Positions 10,597 to 22,109 of a stretch of DNA of 64,000 nucleotides are shown here, piece after piece. Position numbers and translations under genes: made by a program. A model generated the notes under the pieces. It was not told the origin of the DNA. It was given only the letters and a program-made list of their open reading frames with translations, and did no database searches. The stretch comes from Paraspadella gotoi. Its lineage: Eukaryota > Chaetognatha. The stretch covers positions 6,378,188-6,442,187 of the forward strand of contig CM119271.1 in NCBI GenBank assembly GCA_051294375.1. Reading direction: 5' to 3'. How positions within the stretch are numbered: the first letter of the stretch is position 1; each line of letters begins with the position of its first letter.

Positions 10597-13500
10597 ATGT
10601 CTCAAAACGTAGACATTTACGAAACTGGACTCAGTAGTGGAGCGAGTACTCCGAGACATGGAGCTTCACCATCACCAGGTTTGTTTATTTTCTTTTTTAG
10701 ATTTTTAAAAAGTGGCGCTCTATAAGAAACTACTCATAATTAATGAAATTGGTACAACCAATATAAAAATTATCCATTCAATTAATAAATAAGCTATCTT
10801 GCCCCTGACTTTGGACAGGCTTTGGTGGTTTAAGGCCTCCATCACTTTTACAAGATAATGACAAAGCAGGTCCCTGCAAGCTTTCAATCAAGACTTTCTC
10901 AGTCTCGTTTATTCACTCCCAGAGTACCTGGCTTCCCTATCAATGAAGTGGAAAATATTTCAAAGAATGTTTCAATTGTATGAAAAGACCATATTATAAA
11001 TGTTTTTTTACCCGAATTTCGAGGTTTTTCATTTTTGAAATTCAAAATTTTGTTAAGTACCTGTATTTAATTAAAAATTATATGAAATCTATTATTAGTA
11101 TTATTATTAGTTTTAACGAAACGAACATTGGAGACATTGATTTTATCTTTGGCAGTCAGTAGGATGAGGGAGGAAGAGCAATTTGATAAGGCCTAACTAA
11201 AATTTGTCAATTTATGCATTTATTCATACCATAGTTTCATAGTTAATAATTATGTTACCGGTTCGCCTTTTGTACTAATTATTAATTAATAATAAATATC
11301 TTTGGATTTTTACATTTTTGTTCATTTATGAAATTGGTACCAACAATATAAAAATTATCCATTCATTTAATATATAAGCAATTAAAATTACTTATTTAAA
11401 AGTCAATTTTAATAAATTTAGCCGCCGCCGAAATTCAATGGTACGAGTACGACCTTCAACTGGCGGCCGAACTCGGCAAGGCACTCCTGGAGAGGAATCA
11501 GGACCTGGAGTCCCAGTTGGCGGACGCCGAAAAAACTATCCAAAGTCAACAAACGGAAATTCAGTTCCTGTTTCAAAAATTAGACACAGCCAAGAATCTC
11601 AACGAAAGCAGGTTTTTATCGTGATTTCTTGTCTCAAAAGTACCTCATAAGTCGGCTTGTTTGCCCCTAAAAATACGTAATTATTAATAACACAAATATT
11701 ATAATAATTACTAGCTTTTTCGTTGCTCTTTCCAGAATGCGTATCTTCGAGCAAGTCGACACAAATGCCCAAGATCTCGAAGCAGTCAACCGTCAGTTGC
11801 GTCATCAGTCGTCGATCGATCAGCAGGTGCCTAGTTATCTCTAATTTACTTAATTGCCTTAATTTTTTACCTTCATTCACACTGCTAATTTTGTAGACGA
11901 TTTCACGCCTGACGGGTTCCCTGCGTGAGGCCGAGTCTCGTTGTGAGAAGCTGGAAAACGATGTCTATGATATGAAACGAGAGATGGCGGAGGAGGCGAA
12001 AAGATTTCGCGACAGATGGAGGGAGACGAAGAAGAAGGAAAGGTTGGTCAAGGGTGGCCAAGGGTGGCGTTCTTTCTCTCATTAATATTTTTCAGTCATC
12101 GTCATAATATTTCTTCGATTTTTTGCCTTAAGACGCGCGAGTAACGAATCGATGGAGAGCGACGTGGACGCGGACGACTTTATTCTTTTGGGAGACGTCG
12201 TCCACGACAAGAAAATTCCTTCAGCGTCGGCCAGACGTGACGAAAATGTCGAAGATCGAATCTTCGACGATTTAAACGTCGAAACCTCATTGGTTGATTC
12301 CTTGTCGTGGTACCAAGCGGAGACGGAAAGGCTGAATAAAGAGGTTAGAATATAAATGCATGGCCACTCGCCCGTAAAAGATAGCTCGTCTCTCCGTTTT
12401 CCCTCGAAACTTTATTGAATTAAAAGCATGAATGATAGCAAATCTAAATGAAATTGGTACAATCAATGCGAATAAGCTATCTTGCCCCAGTCATTGGTGG
12501 CTTAAGTCTTCCATTACATTTACAAGTTAAATGCTGAATAAGGCTTGAAGTCAACAAGCCGAAACATGTCAATCTCTCAAATAAAAATCGTTGTTACAAT
12601 TTCGAAAACACTTTGCTTTCTCTAATATTTAAAAAAAAACGCACACAACGAAAAAGAAAGGATTATTGCATCAAGATAATAACATAGCAGGACTTTGCAA
12701 GTTTTCAATCATGACTCTCCGTCTCATATTTTCACTCCCAGAGTTTCGGGCTTCACTATCAATGAAGTCGAATAATATTTCAAAGTATTTCCAAGTATCT
12801 TTCAATTGTATATAGGTACCACTCCTGTGATTTTTAATTTAAGATTACTCATTAGCTTCTCGCTGCCGAAAAGAAGTTAGCCATCGTCAACGCCGAACAT
12901 AGAAGCGATCTTTGTCAGAAGATGGAAGAGAATAAAAGCCTCTCGATGATGCTGGAGATGAGTCGTTCGCAGACCTTGCGACGAACCAATTCTTCGGACG
13001 AAGACAACAAAATTAGGATGACTAGTCTTCCGTACGGTCCGAATGCCGCAACGCCGACGACTCCAACGCCGACGTCGTCTTCCTGTTGCTCATCGGGGAA
13101 GGTCACGCGAAACGTTAGGTGAGTAGATTTGACTCACCAATTCACTCTTTGAGTTCGATCCATTTTTGATTCGTTTCCCACACCAGCTTTGGGGAAGTTA
13201 CGTCTTTGACTTCCGCGGCGGCCGACGTCGACAGCAGCGATGACGAAGAGAACGTTCCTGCAGTTGTTCGCCGCAGTATTGAAGACAAATCCTCTCGTCG
13301 TGGGATCGGGGGAGGAATGCGTCTTCATATTACGACGTCGTCCGGGACGCAAGATCAGCCCCATCTCTCTTCTGTCGACGGCTCGACCGAAGGAAAGGCG
13401 GGGCCGTGCCGCTTATGCGGGGCCGATATGGGCGACATGTGCCACAACTGCGTCGCCAAAAGGATTTCTTATGACATCGAAATGGATGATTCGGATGTCA

Positions 13501-16359
13501 AGAGGGGAGAAAATGGTATGAAAATTGAATCGGGATGTCAGTTTAACGTAATTTTTTTTCTATTATCATTTCCTAACATCATCACGACAGAATTTGGTTC
13601 GCGAAGTTCGTACCGTGTCGCTAGACTACGTGACGGTGCCCTTGCCTACGGCAGCCAAAATACGCTGGATCGCATCGGAGCTGCAGAGCCGCATGCCGCT
13701 GGAAACAGGCGCGGCAGCGCCTCCCTTATGTCCGAAATCGGAGCTCAATACTACCGCCTTGTCGAAATGTACGAGACGATGTTGCTGAAGAGAGCCGAAA
13801 GCTCGCTTGGCCAGGTGAGTTTTAGTAGTTTTGATTCGGGTGTCGTTCTGTATTTTACTATATGCGGTTCTTATTTTTAGTTAACGGAGACGGATGAAGG
13901 AGATTCCGACGACGATGTGGCTATTTCTCTCGGCGTGACTCCTTTGGAGGAAAATGTCAAGCTCTCCGAAAACCTCTTGTCATGTGAGGAAAAACCTTCG
14001 ATACTTCTACCTCGGGCAGCGTCTACACCGACCCGTGACAGACCCAAAGGAAGACGACGAGTTTCTAGGTAAAGGACTATTTTTCTGCTTGAGCTTTCAA
14101 TTTTCTGCTCAAGAAAATATAATTTTAAGTTGGCGAGATTAGGAATTTGTCGACAAATTGGTCGAAGGGAAAATAATTTTGAAAAAATCGCAATCATTCT
14201 ATATAACGATCTCGACATCTCGTATTGCAGATCCTCGAGCGTCGCCGTTCCATACCAGACTTTCACGAGCGACTTGTTTTCCGACACGCGTCTTCATCAC
14301 GCCGCGTTTTGCGCAGTCTTCGTTCTCTCGCTACCGAAAGCAGCTCTGGTGATCATAAGCTTCGTATTCGTCCTGGCCCTTCACTCCCGAACCATTAAAC
14401 GTTTTCTAAGTCGTTCATCGATTCGCGGAACTTCCTTGGACTCCCACCTTCGAAGGCCGATTCCGCCAAGGTCAAAGACGGAAAGAAGAAAAAGAAAAAG
14501 TCAGGTACTAAACTGTAAAGGATATGGAGTGAGGCGTTTGCACTTTCGGATTTTTCCGCTTTCCCTACGAAATCCCGCTCTGCTTCCCAGATGGCGTCAT
14601 ATCCTGGAATAAGTGGCATTTTTTACAAGTCTAATGCTTGATATCTGGACTCTCTGCAATCTGTGCATACTACTATTTTGTATTAGGTCCTAAGACGTCA
14701 CATCGCTCCGTCCCGATACCCGAATGGTGCATTGGTAACGACGACGTACCGTGTGGTAACGTTAGTGGGCCATTTTCCACAAAAAAGAACGACCCCCTTG
14801 AAGGAACAAGTTTCCTTGAAGAAAATGATGGATGGTCTACTCCCATGAGAGGTAAGAAATGGTGGGTCTTCACTCTTCAGACTCTGTAACACGGAATTGT
14901 ATGTAGTAAATCTTAATATGTTAAACAATCTAAACGTCCGGGAAAATGTAAAACAAAACCGTAAACAATACAAAATATAAAATTGTTGGAAAGCAAAACG
15001 TCGTTTTATGCATTATATGAGCATATTATTTTAATACAATGAATAGTTTGCAATTTTTTTTCATTTTATCTCTAAGATTTGGGACGTGTTCCTACGCCAC
15101 CGTCGTTGGTTGATCAACCAGAATCCATTTCTTTGTCAACAGTCCCCGAAACCCATTCTCTCCTAACAACTTCCTTGAGCCACGGTAAACTTTTAAAAAC
15201 ATTTTGATGCTATCAATAAGTTGGTTTGTCGTTTGCCATTTTTGTTCTCTTTTAGCTTATTATAAATATTAATATTTATTTACAGATGATGCTGGGTTGG
15301 AACGTTTGATTCAATCTCCGACAACACTCCCAGAAATTGAACCGTTGCCTAGCAGCCAATCAGAATCTAGCATTTTGCGTAACCCGTCAACGACTTACGC
15401 TGATCATCCTGGTTCGGCGCTAAAGCCTGGCGTCACCTCCGACTGGTTTGCAGTTTCTCGCAGCGTACAAACAGAAGTCTCCTCTACGCAGGATTCGAGG
15501 CTCATTGCGGGTATAGTTGATATATAGTGATATAGTTAAATTGATTTATTATTTTATATAGCCCTCCATGGTAAATTAATTTTTATCACGCGTACTCCAC
15601 CAGGAAAGCTATTTCACAATCTCCGAGTTTGACCCCCGGAGTACAATAAAATAAACGAGACTATAATTGAAAGCTTGCAGGGTCCTGCAATGTTATCTTG
15701 TAAAATATATGGAGTCCTTAACCCCCCCCCCCCAGAGCCTGTCCAAAGTCAGGGGCCGGATAGCTTGAATTCGTATTGTACCAATTTCCTAGCCAAATAT
15801 TTTTGTTTATTACTCATTGGCAAACTTACGTTCCTTAAACGACTCACCGTCGCCAATTCTCTGCTTCTCTCTCGTTTCTATAACAGAGAGCGCTCTTCGC
15901 GGGGAAGTCATCTTTCGTCAGAAACGTGGGCGTCGATCGAGATCGCGGGCCTTTCAAGGAAGCCGAACGTCGTGTCTGGGAACCCCTTCGTCGGGTTCTG
16001 GTTGCGTCGGCCGGAGTCGCAAGTGTCGCTCTTTGATCCTCGACGAGATGTTGGAACGGAGCATTTCTACCGACAGTCGTGATCAAAACATTTTCGAAGG
16101 TCGGGTTATTGGGCACGTCGTATTGCCCCTTTTTTTCACCCCTTGATTTTTATATTTAATTTTTTTCTTCAGGATTCGATCGCAGACCACCCGAGTATCG
16201 GGAATTGTTTCGAGAGATTTTCGCAACTTTAAAAAAATCTGTCGACAAAGGTAAGTTTTTTTATCATCGAAGTGAAAAGTTTAGTGAACATTTGAAAAAG
16301 TCCTTCGTTTTTCAGAAATGGCTCGTCCGCCTACGCCCCCGATGGCCAGCAGCGTCTAG
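10597..16359 (+). CDS. CDR2: CDR2/CDR2L-type coiled-coil protein (16 exons, ~946 aa)
   Basis: Exons: 10597-10678, 11422-11611, 11736-11826, 11897-12042, 12133-12343, 12856-13118, 13187-13515, 13591-13814, 13881-14068, 14231-14514 (uncertain end), 14687-14851, 15077-15184, 15286-15510, 15887-16099, 16173-16250, 16316-16359. The N-terminus has the CDR2 signature YDLQLAAELGKALLERN followed by a long heptad coiled coil. Near the C-terminus is the second family block, PPEYRELFREIF. A middle block RGSASLMSEIGAQYYRL..YE also fits. Vertebrate CDR2 is a cytoplasmic coiled-coil protein of about 450 aa; this one is about twice as long. The extra length includes acidic and Ser-rich linkers and a Cys cluster CRLCGADMGDMCHNC. 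Exon 10 has a frame conflict: with donor 14504 the chain breaks, with donor 14514 it stays open (see findings). Introns 1 and 5 and the intron before 15887 hold copies of the dispersed 230-bp repeat. Confidence 0.85.
10743..10980 (+). repeat. Dispersed 230-bp element, copy 1 (reference copy)
   Basis: A full-length copy in intron 1 of the CDR2-like gene. It opens with atgaaattggtacaaccaat and contains the conserved core cccctgactttggacaggc, then ggcctccatcac, caatcaagactttct and gtttattcactcccagagta, ending near caattgta. Similar blocks in the same order recur at 11328, 12448, 15601 (-), 22235 (-), 32817, 51201 (-) and 59022. I see no polymerase III boxes or coding capacity. A short non-autonomous transposon is the best guess. 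Confidence 0.7.
11328..11380 (+). repeat. Dispersed 230-bp element, 5' fragment
   Basis: Only the first ~53 bp of the element are present (atgaaattggtaccaacaat through the aataagc-like block). It lies in the same intron as the full copy 350 bp upstream and on the same strand. It is a truncated insertion or a partial duplication. Confidence 0.55.
12448..12811 (+). repeat. Dispersed 230-bp element, interrupted copy
   Basis: A degenerate copy in CDR2 intron 5. The left part (atgaaattggtacaatcaat, cttgccccagtc, cttccattac) and right part (atagcaggactttgcaag, caatcatgactctcc, cactcccagagtttcg, ttcaattgta) are separated by about 150 bp of foreign sequence (roughly 12530-12685). The insert contains aagccgaaacatgtc, resembling the loop of another mobile element. 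Confidence 0.55.
15601..15789 (-). repeat. Dispersed 230-bp element, reverse-strand copy
   Basis: A reverse-complement copy in the CDR2 intron before exon 14. Recognisable blocks are ataaacgagact, attgaaagcttgcagggtcc, ttatcttgta, agcctgtccaaagtcagggg and ttgtaccaatttc. A poly-C run (15720-15734) replaces part of the conserved centre. It is more diverged than the 10743 and 22235 copies. Confidence 0.55.
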
Positions 16360-17703
16360 AATGTGGTTTCGATCAAATGAGGGATAATTTGCCTTTTTTT
16401 TTTCGTCGACGTTTGTCTTGCAGCGTCACGTTCTTTTGCATTCCATAGTTTTAGAATCTATTTATTTTATACCTTTTCTCACACGAATTTATTTTTCACT
16501 TTTATTTTTAACGCGAGACCATTTATTTCCCTCTTTTTTCCGACTCAACGGAATCTAGGCATCACTGGTCATTTTCGCGTAACTGCCCCTTTTAAACGCT
16601 TTTTAACACGTGATCTCGTATCTCCAAGTATTATTATATAATTAATTATTATTAATTAATAATAATAATAATTATTATTAGAACTTTCCAAAGAATTACA
16701 ATTTACAATTACAATTTTATGGTAGTTCGAGTCAAAAAAGCATACATTCTGTAAACAAATATTGATTTATTCTACATTTTGCTGAGATTCGAAAGCTACA
16801 CACGCAATTTATTTTTTATTGAATCATGTTCAAAGGTTGGCTATTTACGACAGTTACAAAATTAAAAATTTTGTTTTAAGATTTTAAATTACTACTGGTA
16901 TTTTAATAAAATTACTGCGATTTTTAAGCTGCAGTTATACTTATAGTTATACCATTTATTAACCATTTTAGGAATTAAGCCAGTACGAAAACCTATCAAC
17001 GCACCTTGTTGGCTTGCATTAAAATGTAAATTTTTGGTTATCAAAATTAAACATTCGCTTTCAACAACAATAAACTTCAACTACATAAGCAAATGACAAT
17101 GCTTTTAAATACTCAAATAAGTTTGATTGGTCATTCTAGTATTTCTACCCATTAACAAATAATGAACACTAAATTTAAAAAAAAATATTGTCCTTCACCT
17201 ATTTAACATAGGTATTGTAGAGTGATGTATTAGCGTCCCGGAAGCTGCAGCCGTCCGCCGTCGGTTCGGAAGTTTTGGAACAACACATACCAGAGCGCTT
17301 TGGACCAAAGATACCGAAAAGTTTGGTCACTCTCTTTTCGGTAGGAATAATTGAATCCGGGTTGCTAATTAATTTTTTTTTAATTGCTAACAATTGCATT
17401 GTTTTACACAACGGGTTCCTTACACTTTTTCGTAGAAATTTATCTCATTTTGTTTATCGGCTGACTCAAATTTAATTTTGTTTATGGACGCTTTATATTC
17501 GTGTTTTACTCACTCGTTAAATTACCATTCTCATATTTACGCGAGCTTTATTTTTCGTGTTTTTCTTTTTTGGCGCTTATTGTTTATTTCGGTTTCAATA
17601 TTTTTACACAGCAAAATATTTTCAGGAGCGACGCGGAAAAAAAAACCGTATTGGTAATAAGCCGAACCAAAAATAGTTAAAAAAAAACAAACCAGAAACC
17701 AAA
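16360..17703. other. Intergenic region with a possible small - strand ORF
   Basis: The CDR2 3' UTR is AT-rich, with a palindromic taattaattattattaatta tract near 16640-16690. At 17197-17399 on the - strand an ATG-started frame of 66 codons begins MQLLAIKKKLISNPDSIIPT and ends NTSLYNTYVK. A good acceptor-like aattaattag precedes its conserved-looking part, which could instead be a terminal exon. No family is recognised, and two frames on this strand are open, so I do not call it as a gene. Confidence 0.3.
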
Positions 17704-20628
17704 ATGGCATCAGGTGAAAAACGATGCTTCATCTACGGACATGAGATGCAGAAAGTGGCGGAGGCGAAGTCAGAAACGGAGAAGCGAAGAGAACTCGATG
17801 CAATCCGCTTCAACGATGGAGCCAAAGAGCTCGTCAAGCAGCGACTTCCCGAAATCGGTACGATACCTGAGTACTCTGTATGATATCAGAAACTGACACC
17901 AAAGAAATCACTAATACTTGACGTCACTCCTCAGGTTACCTCTGGCACGCTTCGCGAGCAACGTGCCTCATCGAGATAAATCTTGAACTCGAATTGACCG
18001 GGGAGGACATCGTAGACACTCTCAATACTGCTGACGAGGAATTGCACCTTCTCTTTCCCTCCTTAACTCCGCCCGACTGCATCCGGCTGAAAAAAACGCT
18101 TGCGGAGAAGAAGCCGCAGTTTGAGCAGGTAGGAGACCTTTTTTGTTTACATATGTTATGTGCCATGCCTTTTCCTAATGCCCCGTCTGTTTAAACTCAA
18201 CCAACGCAGCAATTGAAAGACAACGACGGAATCGCCGTAGTTCCCATATCCTACTGCGGCAACGGTATTCACGTGAGGGAAGGTTGGATTCTTACCGACG
18301 CTCGACTTTGCGGCACAGCGGTGAGACCGACGACCATTCTGATTCCAAGAAATAACTTTTTTCTTGTAATAATAATAATAATAATACCTAATTACCAATT
18401 TTGTCTTTATCTTAGATCCAAGCTCATAACGCTACGTTTACTTTCCTGTCGGGCGAAGAGGGAAGCACCAAGAAGAAGCCTCTCATCTTCGAACCTGCCG
18501 AACGCTTCGTCTTCAGTTTTCGCGCTAAGAACTCGGAGCTCAAGTATCTTGAAAACCGGAGTCCCTTCATGGCCTTTGTCAAACTGGGAGTTCAGGTTTG
18601 CTTAAGACCAATTGATATGCCAGGTTGCGTTAGAATCGACATAACTTTAATTCTGTCTTTTACGATATGGAACAAGGTGACGCAAGATCGCGGAGTCGAC
18701 GACTTCCTCGACTGGGAGTTGACGGAACAGCAGCTCATTGTCGACAACGAGATTCCGCAATTTGACGTGCCCCAGTTCAACGACCTTGACAAGGATGACA
18801 AGAAATACTCCATCGTTCAACTCGTCGCTCCCGGTGTTAAAGGTTAGAGGTCGATTTTTTTCTCGATCCAATACGTCGCCAACTCTAAAGTTTGTCCCAC
18901 TCTTCGTCAGGCGCCACTCCGACTCCGCCTAGCGTTTGCGCTTCTCTCGTCGATCCGAAAGACATCAAGGTGGTATTGCCGGAGTTAGGACCCTGCATCA
19001 TGTACGAGTTGGAGGACTCGAAGCGCTACTTGTCTCAATCCGGTGCCATCGTCTTTTACACCGAGGGCGATAAGTTTAGGCTAACCGGATTTATCTTCAA
19101 CGACACTGTAGACCCGCTCAAGCACCCTAAGGACTCGTTTACTAAATACAACCAAATCCTTCCTTTTCCGGGTATGAATTTTCATTTTTGCCCTAAACAG
19201 ATTATTAGTAGTCAGTAGATAAAATGTATTTAATACTATGTTACTGTCTTTCGTTAGGCGATCTACTTCACATTTTCGAAAACGCCAAAAACTTCATGTT
19301 AAACCGAACCGGAGAAACTCTCACTGAAGGCACCAGTCTCCAATACAACTACCGCGCGATGGCCGAGTTCACCAAGTCTCAAATGGTGGCATCACTGGGT
19401 GAGTGTTTCCAAAAAATGTCATAACTGATTGTCCAGCGAGGCGAGATATTTTTTAATTCGGTTTTTTTAGGTGGAACTTATGACATCAACTTCGCTCATC
19501 CAAAACTGGATGAAGGGTTTTCTCACGCTGCCTGTGTTGATACATCTGCGTTTTTTGCTCAGGTAAGAAAATAATTTATTTGTCACTTTTATGTGCATTA
19601 CTCTATTGGAGTACTATTTTTCTATACTAATCATACGCTTCTCTAATAGTCTTTCAGCGAATGTTTCATTATGATTGTGCTTAAAATAAACTTCCGCTTT
19701 TGTTTAAGGGGCTATAAGTTTTGAAGCCTTGGAAGCCCCGCTGTTAATTAAAGGTAGTTACAATTTCTTTTACTTATAAATTTGTCTGTATTCGGAACAT
19801 TGCTATTGCTAACAGAATAAATCACGTTTTAGTTATACCATATATTTTCTATTTATAATTGTATTTATATATAAATTTTTACAATTAATGCAATCAGGTT
19901 CTATAAAAATTACATAAATTGAATTCCAAATCAGAAAATCACTTCTTACGACTTACGACTTAATACGAGTTAAGATATAATCAAGATTTAAAAAAAAAAA
20001 TTAAAACCTAGGCTAGAAGTCTACTTGGAGGCATTTTTTTCCCCGTTTCGAGTTTTATTACATATTTCGGCTTTTGCTTTATACGTAATCCGTATATATA
20101 TATATAGATATATCTATAAATTTGTATTACTTTTAACCACGAAGCTGCGATTAAGTTGTACTTTGTGTTTTATTTAATCAAATTTGTCATTGCATCAGTG
20201 TGACATGGAAATTATAGAGCGCAAGCACAGCAATGAAAATTTTATTCGCGTTTACGTATATGTACGTGTTAAATAAGTTTTTTTGCAGAAAAATGAAAGC
20301 AAATTGTCCTTTCAATTTCTTTCTACGTCGTCGTTCGGGAATTTCTGTACTATAGCCAAAAAAAAAAATTAAAACTGATTAGCCTAATCAATTAAAATTT
20401 TGTAATTCTGCATTGATATTATTCATATAATGGCATTATGTAACTAGAGAAAGATTAGTTTGCACATATGCATGTAAAACCAAATTACAAGAAAATTAAC
20501 TGAAAATTGACGGAGTATCTCTTAGTAAAACCTAATTTCTTTTTCTTATATGATTGGTTTTTGCCTTTTATTTTTAGGAAGCGTCTGGAATCGACCCATC
20601 GATTTTGACCCAACCGCCTCCCGAATGA
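17704..20628 (+). CDS. Unrecognised 449-aa protein (9 exons)
   Basis: Exons: 17704-17857, 17935-18128, 18210-18320, 18416-18595, 18677-18842, 18911-19171, 19258-19398, 19471-19562 and 20578-20628. Phases agree throughout and give 449 aa from an ATG in the context aaaatggc. The protein looks globular and soluble: mixed alpha/beta composition, no signal peptide, no transmembrane segment. The first ~50 residues are charged and helical (MASGEKRCFIYGHEMQKVAE). Later landmarks are YLWHASRATCLIEINLELEL, PISYCGNGIHVREGW, a KKKPLIFEPAERFVFSF segment, an acidic stretch DDFLDWELTEQQ, and VLPELGPCIMYELEDSKRY. I do not recognise the family and propose no function. The last intron (19563-20577) is about 1 kb; the others are 67-114 bp. 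Confidence 0.75.
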
Positions 20629-22109
20629 GAAATCGGATTTTCGAATTTAATTGTTTGTTGTTTTCACAAAATTTTTAGCGACGTTAGACTTCGAAGTCAC
20701 CGCTAGTCAAGTAGTGACCTTATTTTCGCACTTAAAATTTTAAAAAACTTTTGAAGTTTTTTTTGTTTTTTCTAGACTTAACGTTCGAGCGATTTATTCA
20801 TTTTTATCTTTTTCATATCTCTCCGACGGATCGCATGTTTTATAGATAAATATGTTTATTTTAAAAGATTTTATTAAATGATAAATCCACTGTAAAAACT
20901 TATCCGCAAAAAATCTGCGACTTATTTTTTATTTTTAAATTATTGTTCGACTAACATTCTAATCTAGTTTTTTCGATGTTTCTAAAAGTGCCTTTCCCAA
21001 AAATATTGAAAATATCGGTCTAAAATCTACATGTATACTAATAAGTGCTTACTTAGTGCTGTCTTCAATCCGTTCTATCGATTGTATGAACAGCAAAATC
21101 TATATCCAAGCGCTAGTCAAGTGTTCGCTTTTACAAAAAAGTTACCATGTTCTACACCTTTAAAAGCTGAGGTGGGGTCAGCTTTTATATATTTAGAACA
21201 CCATTGTACTTTGTTCGGTTTTATTGGCATCGCTTTTGTTTTATTTTTACCTTATCTAGTTTTTTTCTATTTGGAAATAGAATGACTTATTATTATTATT
21301 CGTCTTATCTTGGTTTAAAGATATAAATCAAATGGCTGATAAGCAAGTAGTCAGAATTAAGTACATTTGTTTAGTTACGTACAGCGGAATGATTTATTAA
21401 TTATAATGTATTAACCGAACGATTAGTATTTATTTAATTTTATCATAATGTATTTTCAAAGGTATTAAATGAGGTTATTGTTTCCAGTTACAGTCGAGTC
21501 AGAATAATTCCGTAAGATATTCGCCTCGGTCTCCACCAAAAGATAAAATTCTCCAGGTTTTATGAATATACTTGACCCGTCGGTTTCATCAGCAGCGAAG
21601 GAAAAAAAAAAACCATGATTGGGCGCAGAAGAGCAAACGAGAATCGATGCTTCTCTCGGGAATGGGGCTTTTCCTTCAGCCGGAAACCTATTGATTCGCC
21701 GGGGGAAAAAGATATACCAAATAACCGTTCCTATTTTTGGGTGTTAAATGGCCATTGGTTCACGGGTGGAAAGAAAGCTTGTATTTTGATGGTAATTTGG
21801 AGAACTATGGCTTGTTATTTTATACTAATGAAATGATTTTAAAAATGTTCCATGACATTGATATATAAATTTTAAACTAAATTTAAAAAAAATAAAAAGC
21901 TCGTAGGATTTTGCTATTATCTTGTGATTGGGACTGTCTTTAATTAAACAAAGCCCGTGTCGTAGTGGGGCGCAAAGAGTGTGTTATGTAATTATTTTTT
22001 TGGTTTTCTGTAATTGTAAACTTAATTATTATAACACCTTTTTCCCCTTCTACCCATAAATTAAAAAAGTATTTGATGATTTCTTAGAAATTGTTTAAAA
22101 GAAAAGAAA
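20629..22109 (+). other. Intergenic region with an orphan hydrophobic ORF
   Basis: AT-rich spacer. At 21031-21285 an ATG-initiated frame of 84 codons runs without interruption (start MYTNKCLLSAVFNPFYRLYE). Its last ~28 residues form a strongly hydrophobic segment (CTLFGFIGIAFVLFLPYLVF). Length and composition are unusual for random AT-rich DNA, but there is no family match. A second 73-codon ORF at 21615-21836 looks random. ATP6V0B begins at 22110. Confidence 0.35.

Noticed and set aside
16621-16690. AT palindrome after the CDR2-like gene
   Set aside because: Built from taa/att triplets; self-complementarity is expected from such low-complexity sequence and there are no defined element ends.
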